Counted from the stretch's first letter, positions 9,265 to 18,258 are shown. The stretch: 40,893 bases of DNA from an uncultured Desulfovibrio sp. (GCA_944327285.1 CALVHG010000021.1:1-40893); one strand, 5' to 3'. Notes: generated from the sequence alone by a model not told the origin. Made by a program: numbers and translations.

Positions 9265-11031
9265 ATGGTGCACTCTTCTGGCCCGTCTGCTGCCTGTCCC
9301 CGGCTTGTGCTGGGTTTGATGCCCCCCGGCGCGACTCCGAATTCCTTTCGTCCGTCCGGCCCGTGGTGTTTTGCCGGGCAGGAGGAATTCTTTCCCGACT
9401 GGGAAGATCGCTTTCTCTTTCCGCCGGAGCCGCTGTGCCGCGCGGACGAGGCGGCGCAGGCCGCGGAGGAAGCGCAGGCCCTCTGCGCCGACATGATTCC
9501 CCGCGTGGCGGCCCAGCTCTGCCCGCACTGGGCGGATCTGCCCGAAAGCTACTGGGAGACGTTGCTGGCCCCGTGGGCCATTGTCGTGTCCAGCCAGATT
9601 GTGGAGCGCCAGAAGCGCGTCCAGGCCCTGTGCGCGGCATGGGGCGACAGCCCGCTGGCAGTGGAGCTGCTGCCGGAGAACTGCCGCTTTGTTTTTGGCT
9701 CGGATCAGGATGTTGTCCTGCACGGGGCGCTGGGGACGGAGTTCAATCACTGGCTTTTTTCGCGCCTGCTGGAAGCGCAGTGGCCCGCCGCCTGGCGCAG
9801 GATTACGCTGCCGGAGCTGGAGCGGCATTTTTCGCGGGAAGAGGATGCGCCGCAAACCGGCTGGCGCGCCGCGTTGAAGCAGCGTCTGCGGGAGCTGCTG
9901 CTGCGTCTGCCCTTCCCCCGGCTCAAGGGCATGAGTCTCGCGCAGGCGCTGGGCTTTTCTCTTGCGCTGAGCGGCGAGTGCGCGGGCGAAGATCGCGGGC
10001 GCAGTCTGCGCGAGGCCTTCGGCTCCGAGGCCACCGGGCGCGTGTGCGCCCTGCCGCTGGACCCTCTTCCTCTGTTTATGGCTGCTCTGCCGGAGAGCCT
10101 GCGGCGTATGGAGCATCCGCCGACGATTTTTCCGCCGCCGGGCAAACGGCATTTGCGCGTGGCCAGCGTTGCCGCCTATGAGGATGCGGAATACAGGCGT
10201 TTTCTGGCTGTGTGGCGCGCTCAGGGGCATCGTCTTGCCTATGTGCAGCACGGCGGCAACTACGGCCAGATTGCCACTGCCTGCGCCACGGCTATGGTGG
10301 AATTCAGCCAGCACGCCTTTTTCACCTGGGGCTGGGATTCCTATACGGCGCGCGGCCTCGGCAAGGGGGAGGGCCCATGCTGGCTGCCCATGCCCTATCC
10401 CCAGCTTGCGGGCTTGAAGGACGCCTGGCAGGGCGGCAGCGGCCGTCTGATTCTGGTCGGCACGGAAATGCCGCTGTACGCCTACCGTCTGGACGCCCGT
10501 CCGACGCCTTTGCAAATGGTTCAGTACCGGGAAGACAAGCAGTGGTTTCTGGAGGCGTTGCCGCGCTCCGTGCAGGATGTGACCTACTATCGTCCCTATT
10601 TCGATGTGCCGGGATCGCTGGAGGATGCGCCGTGGCTGCTGCCCCGCTTCCCGCACGTGCATCTGTGCACCGGCCCGCTGGAAGAGCATATGCTTTCCTG
10701 TCGGCTGCTTGTGCTGGATCACAACTGCACGACGCTGCTGCAGGCGCTGGCGGCCAATGTGCCGACCATTGCCTTCTGGACGCGGGATGTCTGGCCGCAG
10801 ACGCCGGAGGCCGGAGCCTGGCTTGACGCGCTGGCCGAAGTCGGTATCTGGCAGCCCACGGCCGAAAGCGCCGCCGCTAAGGTCTACGAAGTCTGGGATG
10901 ATCCGCTTGTCTGGTGGCGCAGCGAGGCCGTGCAGCGCGTGCGGCGCGATTTCTGCCGCTGTCATGCCCGGACAACAGACGGCTCTCCCGCCCATCTCTG
11001 GATACTGACTCTTAAAAGGCTGATGAAATAA
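9265..11031 (+). CDS. Putative transferase, LIC12162-like, surface-glycan associated
   Basis: A 588-residue protein without membrane segments. It resembles the LIC12162 family of putative transferases, described from the Leptospira O-antigen region. The basis is its length and the C-terminal half: YVQHGGNYGQ (about 327-336), a LVLDHNCTTLLQALAANVPTIAFW block (about 488-511), and a tail of PTAESAAAKVYEVWDD type that looks like a GT-B glycosyltransferase nucleotide-sugar domain. The N-terminal third has no recognisable motif. GGAG lies about 9 nt before the ATG. The stop overlaps the ATG of the Sel1 gene (TAATG), so the two are translationally coupled. With neuB immediately upstream, a role in transferring a nonulosonic acid is plausible but inferred. 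Confidence 0.65.
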   Translation: MVHSSGPSAACPRLVLGLMPPGATPNSFRPSGPWCFAGQEEFFPDWEDRFLFPPEPLCRADEAAQAAEEAQALCADMIPRVAAQLCPHWADLPESYWETLLAPWAIVVSSQIVERQKRVQALCAAWGDSPLAVELLPENCRFVFGSDQDVVLHGALGTEFNHWLFSRLLEAQWPAAWRRITLPELERHFSREEDAPQTGWRAALKQRLRELLLRLPFPRLKGMSLAQALGFSLALSGECAGEDRGRSLREAFGSEATGRVCALPLDPLPLFMAALPESLRRMEHPPTIFPPPGKRHLRVASVAAYEDAEYRRFLAVWRAQGHRLAYVQHGGNYGQIATACATAMVEFSQHAFFTWGWDSYTARGLGKGEGPCWLPMPYPQLAGLKDAWQGGSGRLILVGTEMPLYAYRLDARPTPLQMVQYREDKQWFLEALPRSVQDVTYYRPYFDVPGSLEDAPWLLPRFPHVHLCTGPLEEHMLSCRLLVLDHNCTTLLQALAANVPTIAFWTRDVWPQTPEAGAWLDALAEVGIWQPTAESAAAKVYEVWDDPLVWWRSEAVQRVRRDFCRCHARTTDGSPAHLWILTLKRLMK

Positions 11032-12056
11032 TGACGAAGCAGAAACTGGGATTGATGGCGCTGTGCCTGTGCATGGCGTTGAGCGGAAGCCCGGACGCCT
11101 TCGGCGCTCCGGCGTCGGATAAGACGGAAGCCGCGGAAACAAACGAAGCCGCCGCGCCGGAAGCGGCAAGCCTTGCGGAAGTTCAGGCCGCGCTGGATGC
11201 GGACAATGCGGAAAAGGCCGTGGAGTTACTCAAGCCACTGGTCAAGAAGAAGCAACCTGAAGCCATGTATGTCATGGGGCGTCTGGCGCTGGAAGGACGC
11301 GGCACGCGCCGCAGCCCCGTCTATGCGGCGACGCTGTTTCAGGAAGCGGCGCAGAAGGGTGATATTCGGGCCCAGAACGCCATCGGCACAGCCTATGCGC
11401 GCGGACAGGGCGTCAAACGGCATTACGGCGAGGCGGCGCGCTGGTTCCGCAAGGCCGCGGATCAAGGGCATGCCGTGGCCCAGTGCAATCTCGCCTATCT
11501 CTATTCGCAGGGACGCGGCGTGCGCAAGAGTCAGGAAAGCGCCATCGAATGGTACAGCCGGGCCGCCAATCAGGGACTGGCCGACGCCCAGTATAACCTG
11601 GGCCGCCTGTACATGAGCGTCAAGGGCGAGCTTCAGGATGATGTGAAGGCTGTGCACTGGCTGGAAAAGGCCGCGGAACAGGATCACGCCAGGGCGCAGA
11701 ATGTGCTGGGCTACATGTACGCCGAAGGGCGAGGCTATGCGCAGGACAACGCCAAAGCCCTGCAATGGTATCAGCGGGCGGCGGATCACGGGCTGGCCGA
11801 AGCGCAGTACAATCTGGGCTACATGTACGAGCAGGGGCGCGGCGTGGCGCAGGATTACGTCAAGGCCGTGGAATGGTACCGCAAGGCCGCCGAACAGGGG
11901 GATGCTACGGCTCAGTACAGCCTTGGCCTGATGTATGATCAGGGAACCGGCGTGCCCGCCAATCTGAGCGAAGCAAACCGCTGGTATCGGCTGGCCGCCA
12001 AGAATGGCGATCCGGACGCAAAGGCTGTGATCCGTTCGCAGGAGCGGGGGAAGTAG
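11031..12056 (+). CDS. Exported Sel1-repeat (SLR) protein
   Basis: A 341-residue protein beginning with a signal peptide (positively charged MTKQK, hydrophobic to about residue 20, likely cleavage after AFGA). About seven Sel1-like TPR-related repeats of ~36 residues follow (about 75-335), each with the A-x-x-x-LG-x-x-Y-x-x-G-x-G-V core, for example AQYNLGYMYEQGRGVAQDY. Such solenoids are protein-protein interaction scaffolds in the envelope. It starts inside the stop codon of the LIC12162-like gene. Its TAG stop appears to be supplied by the terminal TAG of the downstream R1 repeat, hinting that repeat insertion fixed the present C-terminus. Confidence 0.88.
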   Translation: MTKQKLGLMALCLCMALSGSPDAFGAPASDKTEAAETNEAAAPEAASLAEVQAALDADNAEKAVELLKPLVKKKQPEAMYVMGRLALEGRGTRRSPVYAATLFQEAAQKGDIRAQNAIGTAYARGQGVKRHYGEAARWFRKAADQGHAVAQCNLAYLYSQGRGVRKSQESAIEWYSRAANQGLADAQYNLGRLYMSVKGELQDDVKAVHWLEKAAEQDHARAQNVLGYMYAEGRGYAQDNAKALQWYQRAADHGLAEAQYNLGYMYEQGRGVAQDYVKAVEWYRKAAEQGDATAQYSLGLMYDQGTGVPANLSEANRWYRLAAKNGDPDAKAVIRSQERGK

Positions 12057-12200
12057 GGCGTTTTGCCTTTGAAAAAGGCGGAGCACAAGGCGCGGCGCAG
12101 CGCCGCCCGGCCCGAAGCGAGCGGAAAAACGCGCTTTTTCTGCAAAGCGACAGGGCGTATGGTTTGAAACCGCAATGCGTTTCAACCTGAATATGCTCCA
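12055..12200 (+). repeat. R1 MITE-like element, copy A (left flank of the R-M insert)
   Basis: About 146 bp, in the same orientation as copies B (15278-15424) and C (20035-20183). The ends are imperfect inverted repeats, consensus TAGAGCGTTT...AAAATGCTCTA. The interior has GC-rich palindromic segments (a GGCGGCG/CGCCGCC stem) and a conserved GCGGAAAAAC...CGACAGGCCGTATGGTTTGA core. No open frame is evident, so it would need a transposase in trans. Confidence 0.65.
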
Positions 12201-12237
12201 GACCGTAGCTCGGAAGGCTGCGTTTCAAGCGAATGAA

Positions 12238-12286
12238 AATCCCCGGCAGCGCGTTTTTCCGTGTCGCGCTGCCGGGGATTCTTTTT
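12238..12286 (+). terminator. Intrinsic terminator downstream of the Sel1 gene
   Basis: A perfect 16-bp GC-rich stem (12238-12253 with 12265-12280) is followed by CTTTTTATTT. It probably ends the plus-strand neuB/transferase/Sel1 unit and is now separated from the Sel1 stop by R1 copy A. Confidence 0.85.
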
Positions 12287-12723
12287 ATTTACGCGGCCTG
12301 TCAGTTATTTTTTCTTTGTAAGTAGTCTTCAATGTGACTGATTTTAAACGTATGTAAATATCTGGTGTGGTCAAATGACAGTCCATCTTTTTCTCGATAT
12401 TATCTTGTTTTTTTTCTCGGTCATTCGCTTCTCCATTCTAATCATTCGCGCATGACTCCGTTGATGCTTGCTCTCTGATGAGAGTAATGACATATCGCAC
12501 ATGCTACGAATGCTGTTTCTTATGAAGTAGTTTGCGTTTAACAGCGGATAAAAATAGAGGAATATTCAGGGGATTTCTTATGTTTGCTTTCTTTAAAAAA
12601 ATGTAGGTCAGAGCACGATAATGCAGAACTACAAAATCATTTGAGAGCGCGTCGGAGCCTACAGCAAGGGCTTGCCGTAGCGTGTATTTTTGTAAGAGTT
12701 AAGTGTAATTATTTCTCTTTATA
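12287..12723. other. AT-rich gene-free stretch at the end of the R-M insert
   Basis: About 437 bp with markedly lower GC than the flanking chromosome, similar to the R-M genes. A frame on the plus strand (12584-12823) overlaps the methyltransferase 3' end and has no family features. I see no terminator, transposase remnant or RNA gene here. Confidence 0.5.
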
Positions 12724-14226
12724 TTATTCTTTTGTCCAGACAGTAATACCCTTTCTCAGGGCAACACGTCCAAATTTTGCCATTTGTTGGCTGCTATTTC
12801 CTTTTTGTTGTTTTAATGTATAGATAGTTTTTACTTTAAAACCAAATTGCTCTGCGAAAGATGTGCATAAAAAGTCGACAGGAATGATCTCTCCTCCATA
12901 TCGAACATTATCATTAACAAAAGCTACCATGGCTCCTGTTTTGCAGATTCGATAAAGTTCAGCATAAATAAAGGCTAACTCAGTGAAATAACCTTCCACC
13001 ATGCGAATAATGCCATTATTATTTAGATCTCCATTTTCTTTTCGTTTGGCTAATGCTGTCATTATTTCTGCAAAGATTTTATTTTCTTTAATTCTTTTAT
13101 ATATATCTATAAATCTATCTATTTGTCCAATTGAAGAGTAGTGGTCTCTTAATTTGTCGATTTTTGATTTATTTTCGACTGTGCAAGATAGAAGCTCTTG
13201 ACGCATTTTTTTGATTGTATTCTCATTGATGCCAAGATAAACGAGCTCTAATGCATATGTTCTTGTATAGTCATATCTATTGCAATATGGTGGCGATGTG
13301 ATTACTCCTTTAATTTTATTGTCTTCAACGAGAGGAAGCTCATATAAAACACTTCTTTGGATAAAATTAATTTCAGTGTGTGTAGTATTAATTGGGGCCT
13401 TTTGAAGTAGTTCAATGTCTATAAGGGCGTGAGATAATTCTTCAAGTATAATTTGCTTAGAGTCTAGGATTTCTTTTCGAACAAAGTTTTTAGGAAGTAG
13501 TTTCTGGCCTTTAGACTCTCTAACTTTATTTGTATCCTGTACTTTCTTTGATCTGCAATCCCACCTGAGATATTGTCCCGACTTTATAGTGTAGCTACAT
13601 CTTTCTAGTGAGTTAATAATACAAAGCGTAAGTAAATTTTTAACTTCGGAGGAATAGATGGATTGCTCATTCCAGTCATGAATATATGCCAGAAAAAGCT
13701 CATTTTTTTGAGGATAAGCACTGTCGGTTATTGATATGTGCGGTGTCTTTTTCTGGTAGCTATCGGGAACAACTAAATTGGATACGCTTTTAATCAGTTG
13801 TTGAATTTCATTAAGATTATAGCGCATTACAGCAGCTTTTGCTTTTATCGCTACTGCAGAAATGGGCATGATATCATATCCAATAGTGTTTATGCCACGC
13901 ATTTGACAAACTAGTGCTGTTGTTCCAGAGCCTATGAATGGATCCATGACCCAATCACCAGATTTAGCTCCCATTTCATCAAGTAGTATGTTGACAAGAT
14001 CTGCAGAAAACCCTTCCTTATACTTTAGCCAGCTATGAAGGATATTTTTTTTGTTTAACTGGTAGCTTACACTTTGACGATTAAATTTTTCTGTAACTTC
14101 AAGAAATTTTGCATACTTTTTTTCTAAATTCTGCCGTTCTGTTTGCTCACAAAAATTATTTGCAGAAAAATTTTCAATTATGTAATTATTTGTAGGTGCA
14201 TTGATTAACTTTAGTTGTTCCATCAT
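12724..14226 (-). CDS. Type II DNA methyltransferase, SPPY type (partner of AvaI/BsoBI-like enzyme)
   Basis: A 500-residue S-adenosylmethionine-dependent amino-methyltransferase. The AdoMet-binding motif I region is WVMDPFIGSGTTALV (about residues 92-106), and the catalytic motif IV is ITSPPYCNRYDY (about 307-318); the SPPY form favours N4-cytosine methylation. Motif I precedes motif IV with about 200 residues between them, which probably hold the target-recognition region. C-terminal blocks include VEGYFTELAFIYAELYRICKTG and a LKQQKGNSSQQMAK tail. The gene is AT-rich, unlike its surroundings. It starts 9 bp after the stop of the endonuclease gene, so the two form one transcript with the nuclease first. 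It should protect host DNA at the nuclease's site. Confidence 0.88.
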   Translation of the reverse strand: MMEQLKLINAPTNNYIIENFSANNFCEQTERQNLEKKYAKFLEVTEKFNRQSVSYQLNKKNILHSWLKYKEGFSADLVNILLDEMGAKSGDWVMDPFIGSGTTALVCQMRGINTIGYDIMPISAVAIKAKAAVMRYNLNEIQQLIKSVSNLVVPDSYQKKTPHISITDSAYPQKNELFLAYIHDWNEQSIYSSEVKNLLTLCIINSLERCSYTIKSGQYLRWDCRSKKVQDTNKVRESKGQKLLPKNFVRKEILDSKQIILEELSHALIDIELLQKAPINTTHTEINFIQRSVLYELPLVEDNKIKGVITSPPYCNRYDYTRTYALELVYLGINENTIKKMRQELLSCTVENKSKIDKLRDHYSSIGQIDRFIDIYKRIKENKIFAEIMTALAKRKENGDLNNNGIIRMVEGYFTELAFIYAELYRICKTGAMVAFVNDNVRYGGEIIPVDFLCTSFAEQFGFKVKTIYTLKQQKGNSSQQMAKFGRVALRKGITVWTKE

Positions 14227-14235
14227 ATCTTTTTC

Positions 14236-15189
14236 TCATATATCAAGTAGCCAGTTGCAATATGCTACAAGCTGATTAGCATTTGTCAAATTTGCACAGT
14301 TTGTCAATGTTCCAGTCTTAAGCTGAGAATAAATTTCATCAGCCATGGATTTTTCTATAGCAGCTCCTACAAAAGATGTTTGAATCTTCATCCCCCTCGC
14401 AGCATAGCTAGTTCGGATACGTTCTAATGCTGTATTCGCAGTTTTCCAGTGTTCATCTGCTCCAGCGGGATCAATCCCCCCTTTTAATTCTCCAAGCATT
14501 ATTGCCTTTTCTGGATGATTTTTAGCAATTTTTCCTTTTTCATAATTTTCTTTGTCAGAGTCATAAAGGCATATATCAATATTTTTATTGACAATACTAT
14601 TTTTCATATTAAATCCCAAAACTCTGGGGCCGTAATTGTTTGTCCAGAATAATGCACTGAGTAGTTTTTCAACATCTGTATCATTGTTGCACATTGCAAG
14701 CCATTTGAATGTACTATTGTTTTTATTGATCCATTCATAGGTAATGCCACGTACGCTCATACATGAAAGTATACAACGAATAAGCTTTTCTTGCCCTATA
14801 TTGCCTATGCGATTGCGCATTGTCCCGCCAACTGCATCTCCTTTTGTTAATAAAAATCTATAAATTGTTTCGTCTATATACGCAGGTCCAGCAGGTTTAA
14901 GAAACTTATCTATTAATTCTTTAATTACAAGTATGCGATCTTCATCGTCAAGGTGCTGTAAAGATTTTTCAGACAGGCCAGCAGCCGTCAGCATGAAAGG
15001 ACGTATGGAAGGGATTTTAAGAAAATCATCAGGGCTTTTTGTATGAGATACCATTGCTTTAAAAGCTAGCGCTTGTTTTACATAGGGGTCTCCAACTTTG
15101 TTTTTTTCAAGAGCAATCGCAAGAAAACCTGCTCTTGTTTGTTCATGTGTTGTTATTAAGTCGCTTGATGATGTGACGTATTTGTTCAT
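14236..15189 (-). CDS. AvaI/BsoBI-family type II restriction endonuclease
   Basis: A 317-residue nuclease recognised from the N-terminal LITTHEQTRAGFLAIALEKN and the catalytic block. A D-x28-E-x-K arrangement (NIDICLY, then LGELKGG) is followed 11 residues later by the histidine of DEHWKTAN. As I recall, BsoBI uses Asp212, Glu240, Lys242 and His253, and the spacing here agrees within one residue. Such enzymes cut CYCGRG; specificity is inferred from family only. The start is uncertain. ATG 15187-15189 has AGAGG upstream; a longer frame could begin at TTG 15243 but lacks a ribosome site and would start at the presumed transcription start of a TATATT box at 15252-15257. The gene is AT-rich, supporting horizontal transfer. 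Confidence 0.85.
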   Translation of the reverse strand: MNKYVTSSSDLITTHEQTRAGFLAIALEKNKVGDPYVKQALAFKAMVSHTKSPDDFLKIPSIRPFMLTAAGLSEKSLQHLDDEDRILVIKELIDKFLKPAGPAYIDETIYRFLLTKGDAVGGTMRNRIGNIGQEKLIRCILSCMSVRGITYEWINKNNSTFKWLAMCNNDTDVEKLLSALFWTNNYGPRVLGFNMKNSIVNKNIDICLYDSDKENYEKGKIAKNHPEKAIMLGELKGGIDPAGADEHWKTANTALERIRTSYAARGMKIQTSFVGAAIEKSMADEIYSQLKTGTLTNCANLTNANQLVAYCNWLLDI

Positions 15190-15277
15190 ATAGGCCTCTT
15201 GTGGTATGATATGATCATCTATTAGTTTTTTCAAAGAATCCAAGGCAGAACAATATAAAGTAGAATCACAAATCGCT

Positions 15278-15424
15278 TAGAGCGTTTTACCTTTAAAAAA
15301 GGTGAAAAGCGAAGCGACGGACAGCGCGGCCCCGGCCAGAAGTGAGCGGAAAAACCACGCTTTTTCGCAAAACGACAGACCGTATGGTTTGAAGCGCACA
15401 GCGTTTTAAACTGAAAATGCTCTA
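15278..15424 (+). repeat. R1 MITE-like element, copy B (right flank of the R-M insert)
   Basis: 147 bp, the cleanest complete copy: it starts TAGAGCGTTTTACC and ends AAAATGCTCTA, so both termini carry TA and an imperfect inverted repeat of about 20 bp. It has the same orientation as copy A, 3.2 kb away, with the AT-rich R-M genes between them. The gap that follows, to 15667, holds no gene. Confidence 0.7.
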
Positions 15425-15667
15425 AGGGCGTGACGGGCTTGCAGCAAAGGGGCGCCTAGTCTGTCCTTAACGCTGATATTTTGTTATTTTTGCAAGGGGA
15501 GTATACGAAAAATTTCGCCATGAGGCAGCCTTGCTCCAGCGTTGAAAATGTTCGTGGCCTGCGCTTTTCGAACCATAGTACGCGAGAGGCTGACTCGTTG
15601 GCATCTGCTTCGGCGATTGTACGCTTTAGCATAAGATGCGTTATTGATCTTTTAGTATGATTCTAAT

Positions 15668-16459
15668 CTAGTTATAGAGCGGACTCATAGCCCGGAGGAT
15701 GTTGGTGAACAGGCCGTCCATGCCGGAAATGAACGAGCCGATGTGCTGGGCCATGATCTGGAAAATCAGACCGATGAAGAAAAAGCCCACGCTGATCTTG
15801 ATGGGGAAGCCGAATTCCATGATGTGAATCTGCGGCGAGGTGCGGGCCACAAGGCCGAGCGCCACTTCCACCATAAACAGGGCCACCATGACGGGAGCGC
15901 AGATTTTAAGCGCCAGACGGAACATGCCGACGGACAGCGTGACCACCTGATCCAGTAGCGCCTGCCCAATGAAGAGCCCCCCCGGCGGGATGAGCTCAAA
16001 GGTCGCGGCAAAGCCGCGGATCATGTAGAGGTGTCCTTCCAGCGACAGGAAGGTCAGAAGAGAGACCATCCAGATAAAGAAGGACGTTGCGCCGGTATTG
16101 TTGCCGCTGATGGGATCGGCAAAGGTGATCATGGCGAAGCCCATCTGGAAGCCCAGCAGCTCGCCGCCCGCCTGAATGCCCATAAAGAGAAAGTTGACGA
16201 TCATGCCGAGCACAAGGCCGATGACCAGCTCGCCAAGCAGCATGATGGCAATATCAAAGGGGTGGGCGGGCATGAACGCGCCGGACAGGGACACGGCGGG
16301 CCACACGCCCAGGGTGAAGACCATGGACACGGCGGCCTTGACGGTCGTGGGGATATTCTGGGTTGAAAAGATGGGCAGCATGAACATGATAATGCTCACG
16401 CGCATCAGCGTCAGAATAAAGCTGAGAACGACCGTGGGATTATAATCAAAAAGATTCAT
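15668..16459 (-). CDS. fliR: Flagellar export apparatus protein FliR
   Basis: A 263-residue inner-membrane component of the flagellar type III export gate (with FliP and FliQ). About six hydrophobic segments are present. Family blocks seen are the start FDYNPTVVLSFILTLMRVS, the central GELVIGLVLGMIVNFLFMGIQAGGE with FQMGFA, DPISGNNTGATSFF, and the C-terminal ARTSPQIHIMEFGFPIKI. It starts 12 bp after the stop of cheV and is likely in the same transcript. FliP, FliQ and FlhB are not adjacent, so this copy lies apart from the rest of a flagellar export operon. Confidence 0.95.
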   Translation of the reverse strand: MNLFDYNPTVVLSFILTLMRVSIIMFMLPIFSTQNIPTTVKAAVSMVFTLGVWPAVSLSGAFMPAHPFDIAIMLLGELVIGLVLGMIVNFLFMGIQAGGELLGFQMGFAMITFADPISGNNTGATSFFIWMVSLLTFLSLEGHLYMIRGFAATFELIPPGGLFIGQALLDQVVTLSVGMFRLALKICAPVMVALFMVEVALGLVARTSPQIHIMEFGFPIKISVGFFFIGLIFQIMAQHIGSFISGMDGLFTNILRAMSPLYN

Positions 16460-16471
16460 GGCGTCCGGGCG

Positions 16472-17425
16472 TTAGCGGTGCAGCTTGACGGAAATGAGTT
16501 CCCGGATGATTTGATTGAGGCGCGGCAGGTCAGGCTTGGAGACCTGCCTGTCGGCCCCGACCTTTTCCCCCTTGGCGCGGACAGCGTCCGTAATCAGGGA
16601 CGAAAAGAGAATGACGGGAATATTGCGCATGGCCGGATCGCTGCGGATATGCGCCGTTAGGCTGTGGCCGTCCATTTCCGGCATTTCGATGTCGGAGATG
16701 ATGACGTGAAGATGATCCGTCAGACTTTCCCCCTTGTTCACGCATTCGTCGCGCAGTTGCTGGAGGTAGCTCCAGGCGTCCTTGCCGGTGGCCTTGTCCG
16801 TAACCTGAAAACCGGACTGGAGCAGCGAGGAGCGCATGATGTGACGAATGGCGCTGGAGTCGTCCACGACCAGCAGATGGAACTTGCCCGCGTCTTCCAC
16901 CGGTGTCGTGTCCACTTCCACATGGGACATGTCCAACGAAGGATCCAGGCTGGCGAGAATTTTTTCCATGTCCAGAATGAAAAGCACGCGCTCGTTGATG
17001 CGCAGGACGCCCGTAATGGAAGACTGCGAATAGCTCTGCACATGGTGGTTCGGCTGCTCAATCTGATCCCAGGTAAGACGATGGATGCTGGTGACGGCCG
17101 AGACAAGAAAGGCCGCCTGCACGCCGCAGAATTCCGTCACGAGCACTTTGTTGGTGGGATTCTTGACGAGAGTCTTGCCCAGCCAGGCCCCCAGATCTAC
17201 CAGAGGCAGAACCTTGCCGCGCAGATTGAACGTGCCGAGGCTGGAGGGGTGGCTGGCGTTGGGCATGCTGGTCACGGCAGGCATGCGGATAATTTCCAGC
17301 ACCTTGGCAACGTTGATGCCATAGGAGCCCACATAGGTGGAACCGTCGGGCAGAGATTCCTCGATCAGAAACTCGATGATTTCGAGCTCGTTGTTCTTGG
17401 GCGTGAGCAGGCTGTTTTGCGACAT
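16472..17425 (-). CDS. cheV: Chemotaxis coupling/response protein CheV
   Basis: A 317-residue protein joining an N-terminal CheW-like domain (about 15-165), which couples receptors to CheA, to a C-terminal receiver domain (about 188-310). The receiver has the acidic pocket LLVVDDSS, the phosphoacceptor aspartate in VIISDIEMPEMDG, and the later VILFSS and K of VSKPD. Phosphorylation of CheV is thought to tune adaptation. The start at 17423-17425 was chosen because GAGG lies 5 nt upstream; an ATG five codons earlier lacks one. It is followed immediately by fliR, so motility functions cluster here. Confidence 0.94.
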   Translation of the reverse strand: MSQNSLLTPKNNELEIIEFLIEESLPDGSTYVGSYGINVAKVLEIIRMPAVTSMPNASHPSSLGTFNLRGKVLPLVDLGAWLGKTLVKNPTNKVLVTEFCGVQAAFLVSAVTSIHRLTWDQIEQPNHHVQSYSQSSITGVLRINERVLFILDMEKILASLDPSLDMSHVEVDTTPVEDAGKFHLLVVDDSSAIRHIMRSSLLQSGFQVTDKATGKDAWSYLQQLRDECVNKGESLTDHLHVIISDIEMPEMDGHSLTAHIRSDPAMRNIPVILFSSLITDAVRAKGEKVGADRQVSKPDLPRLNQIIRELISVKLHR

Positions 17426-17538
17426 GGCGACCTCGTGCATCTTCTGAACGCCGCTCGGCGTCTGAACTCCTTATCGGGCAGACAGCGGAAAGCTTAACCT
17501 TCTTCGTTGGGCGAAAGCGCGGGCATCCTCATTCCGCC

Positions 17539-18258
17539 CTACGACGGCGCATGCGGCTTTCCGGGGGCGTTTTTCTTTCGGGCGGCGGGCGGTTCGCGCC
17601 GGGGGCAGAATCCCCCCATTTCGCATTCGCCGCAACGCGGGCCCCGCGCATGGCAGACGTCGCGTCCGAACCAGACCATGCGATGGTTGAAGCCGCCCCA
17701 CTCCTGTTGCGGCAGCAGCTTCATAAGGTCCTGTTCCACGTCGACCGGGTCTGTCTGCGTCGTCAGCCCTAGACGGTAGCAGATACGCTTCACATGCGTG
17801 TCCACGGCCAGCCCCTCGTTGATGCCGTAGGCTCCGTAAAGAACTACGTTGGCCGTCTTGCGGGCCACGCCCGGCAGCGTCGTCAGCTCCGCCATGCTGC
17901 GGGGCACGTCGCCGCCGTAGACGTCTGTGACGCGGCGGGCCGCGCCCAGAAGATTTCTGGCCTTGCTGCGGTAGAAGCCCGTGCTGCGGATAACTTCTTC
18001 CAGTTCTCCGGGCAGCGCCTGCGCCAGCTCCTTCGGACCGGGCCAGCGCCGGAAAAGTTCGGGAGTGACGGTATTGACGCGCGCATCGGTGCACTGCGCC
18101 GCCAGCACGGTGGCGACCAGAAGCTGCCAGGCGTTCCGGGCCTCAAGATGCGTGGCCGGGACAGGATAGCGCGCGTTCAGCGCCGTCAGGACCTGCTCGG
18201 CGCGCTCGCGCGCGCCTTTGGGCAATTTCGTGTTCCGCATGACCTTGCTATATGCCAC
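17539..18258 (-). CDS. nth: Endonuclease III (DNA glycosylase/AP lyase)
   Basis: A 239-residue base-excision repair enzyme removing oxidised pyrimidines and nicking AP sites. The helix-hairpin-helix LPGVARKTANVV contains the catalytic lysine, and the catalytic aspartate is in LAVDTHVKR. The [4Fe-4S] ligand set C-x6-C-x2-C-x5-C is complete (CHARGPRCGECEMGGFC). The C-terminus has an extra basic, proline/alanine-rich tail. The start is uncertain: GTG at 18258 or ATG at 18240, the latter giving a protein closer to the usual family length. It is divergent from cutA, with 136 bp between them. Confidence 0.94.
   Translation of the reverse strand: MAYSKVMRNTKLPKGARERAEQVLTALNARYPVPATHLEARNAWQLLVATVLAAQCTDARVNTVTPELFRRWPGPKELAQALPGELEEVIRSTGFYRSKARNLLGAARRVTDVYGGDVPRSMAELTTLPGVARKTANVVLYGAYGINEGLAVDTHVKRICYRLGLTTQTDPVDVEQDLMKLLPQQEWGGFNHRMVWFGRDVCHARGPRCGECEMGGFCPRREPPAARKKNAPGKPHAPS

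Noticed and set aside
9235..11169. A 644-codon minus-strand open frame opposite the LIC12162-like gene
   Set aside because: No domain, runs of Arg/Gln/His typical of antisense frames, and it would cover three real plus-strand features.
12584..12823. Possible small plus-strand gene at the end of the methyltransferase
   Set aside because: Overlaps the methyltransferase 3' end, no clear ribosome site, and the protein is a Cys/Phe-rich read of AT-rich DNA.
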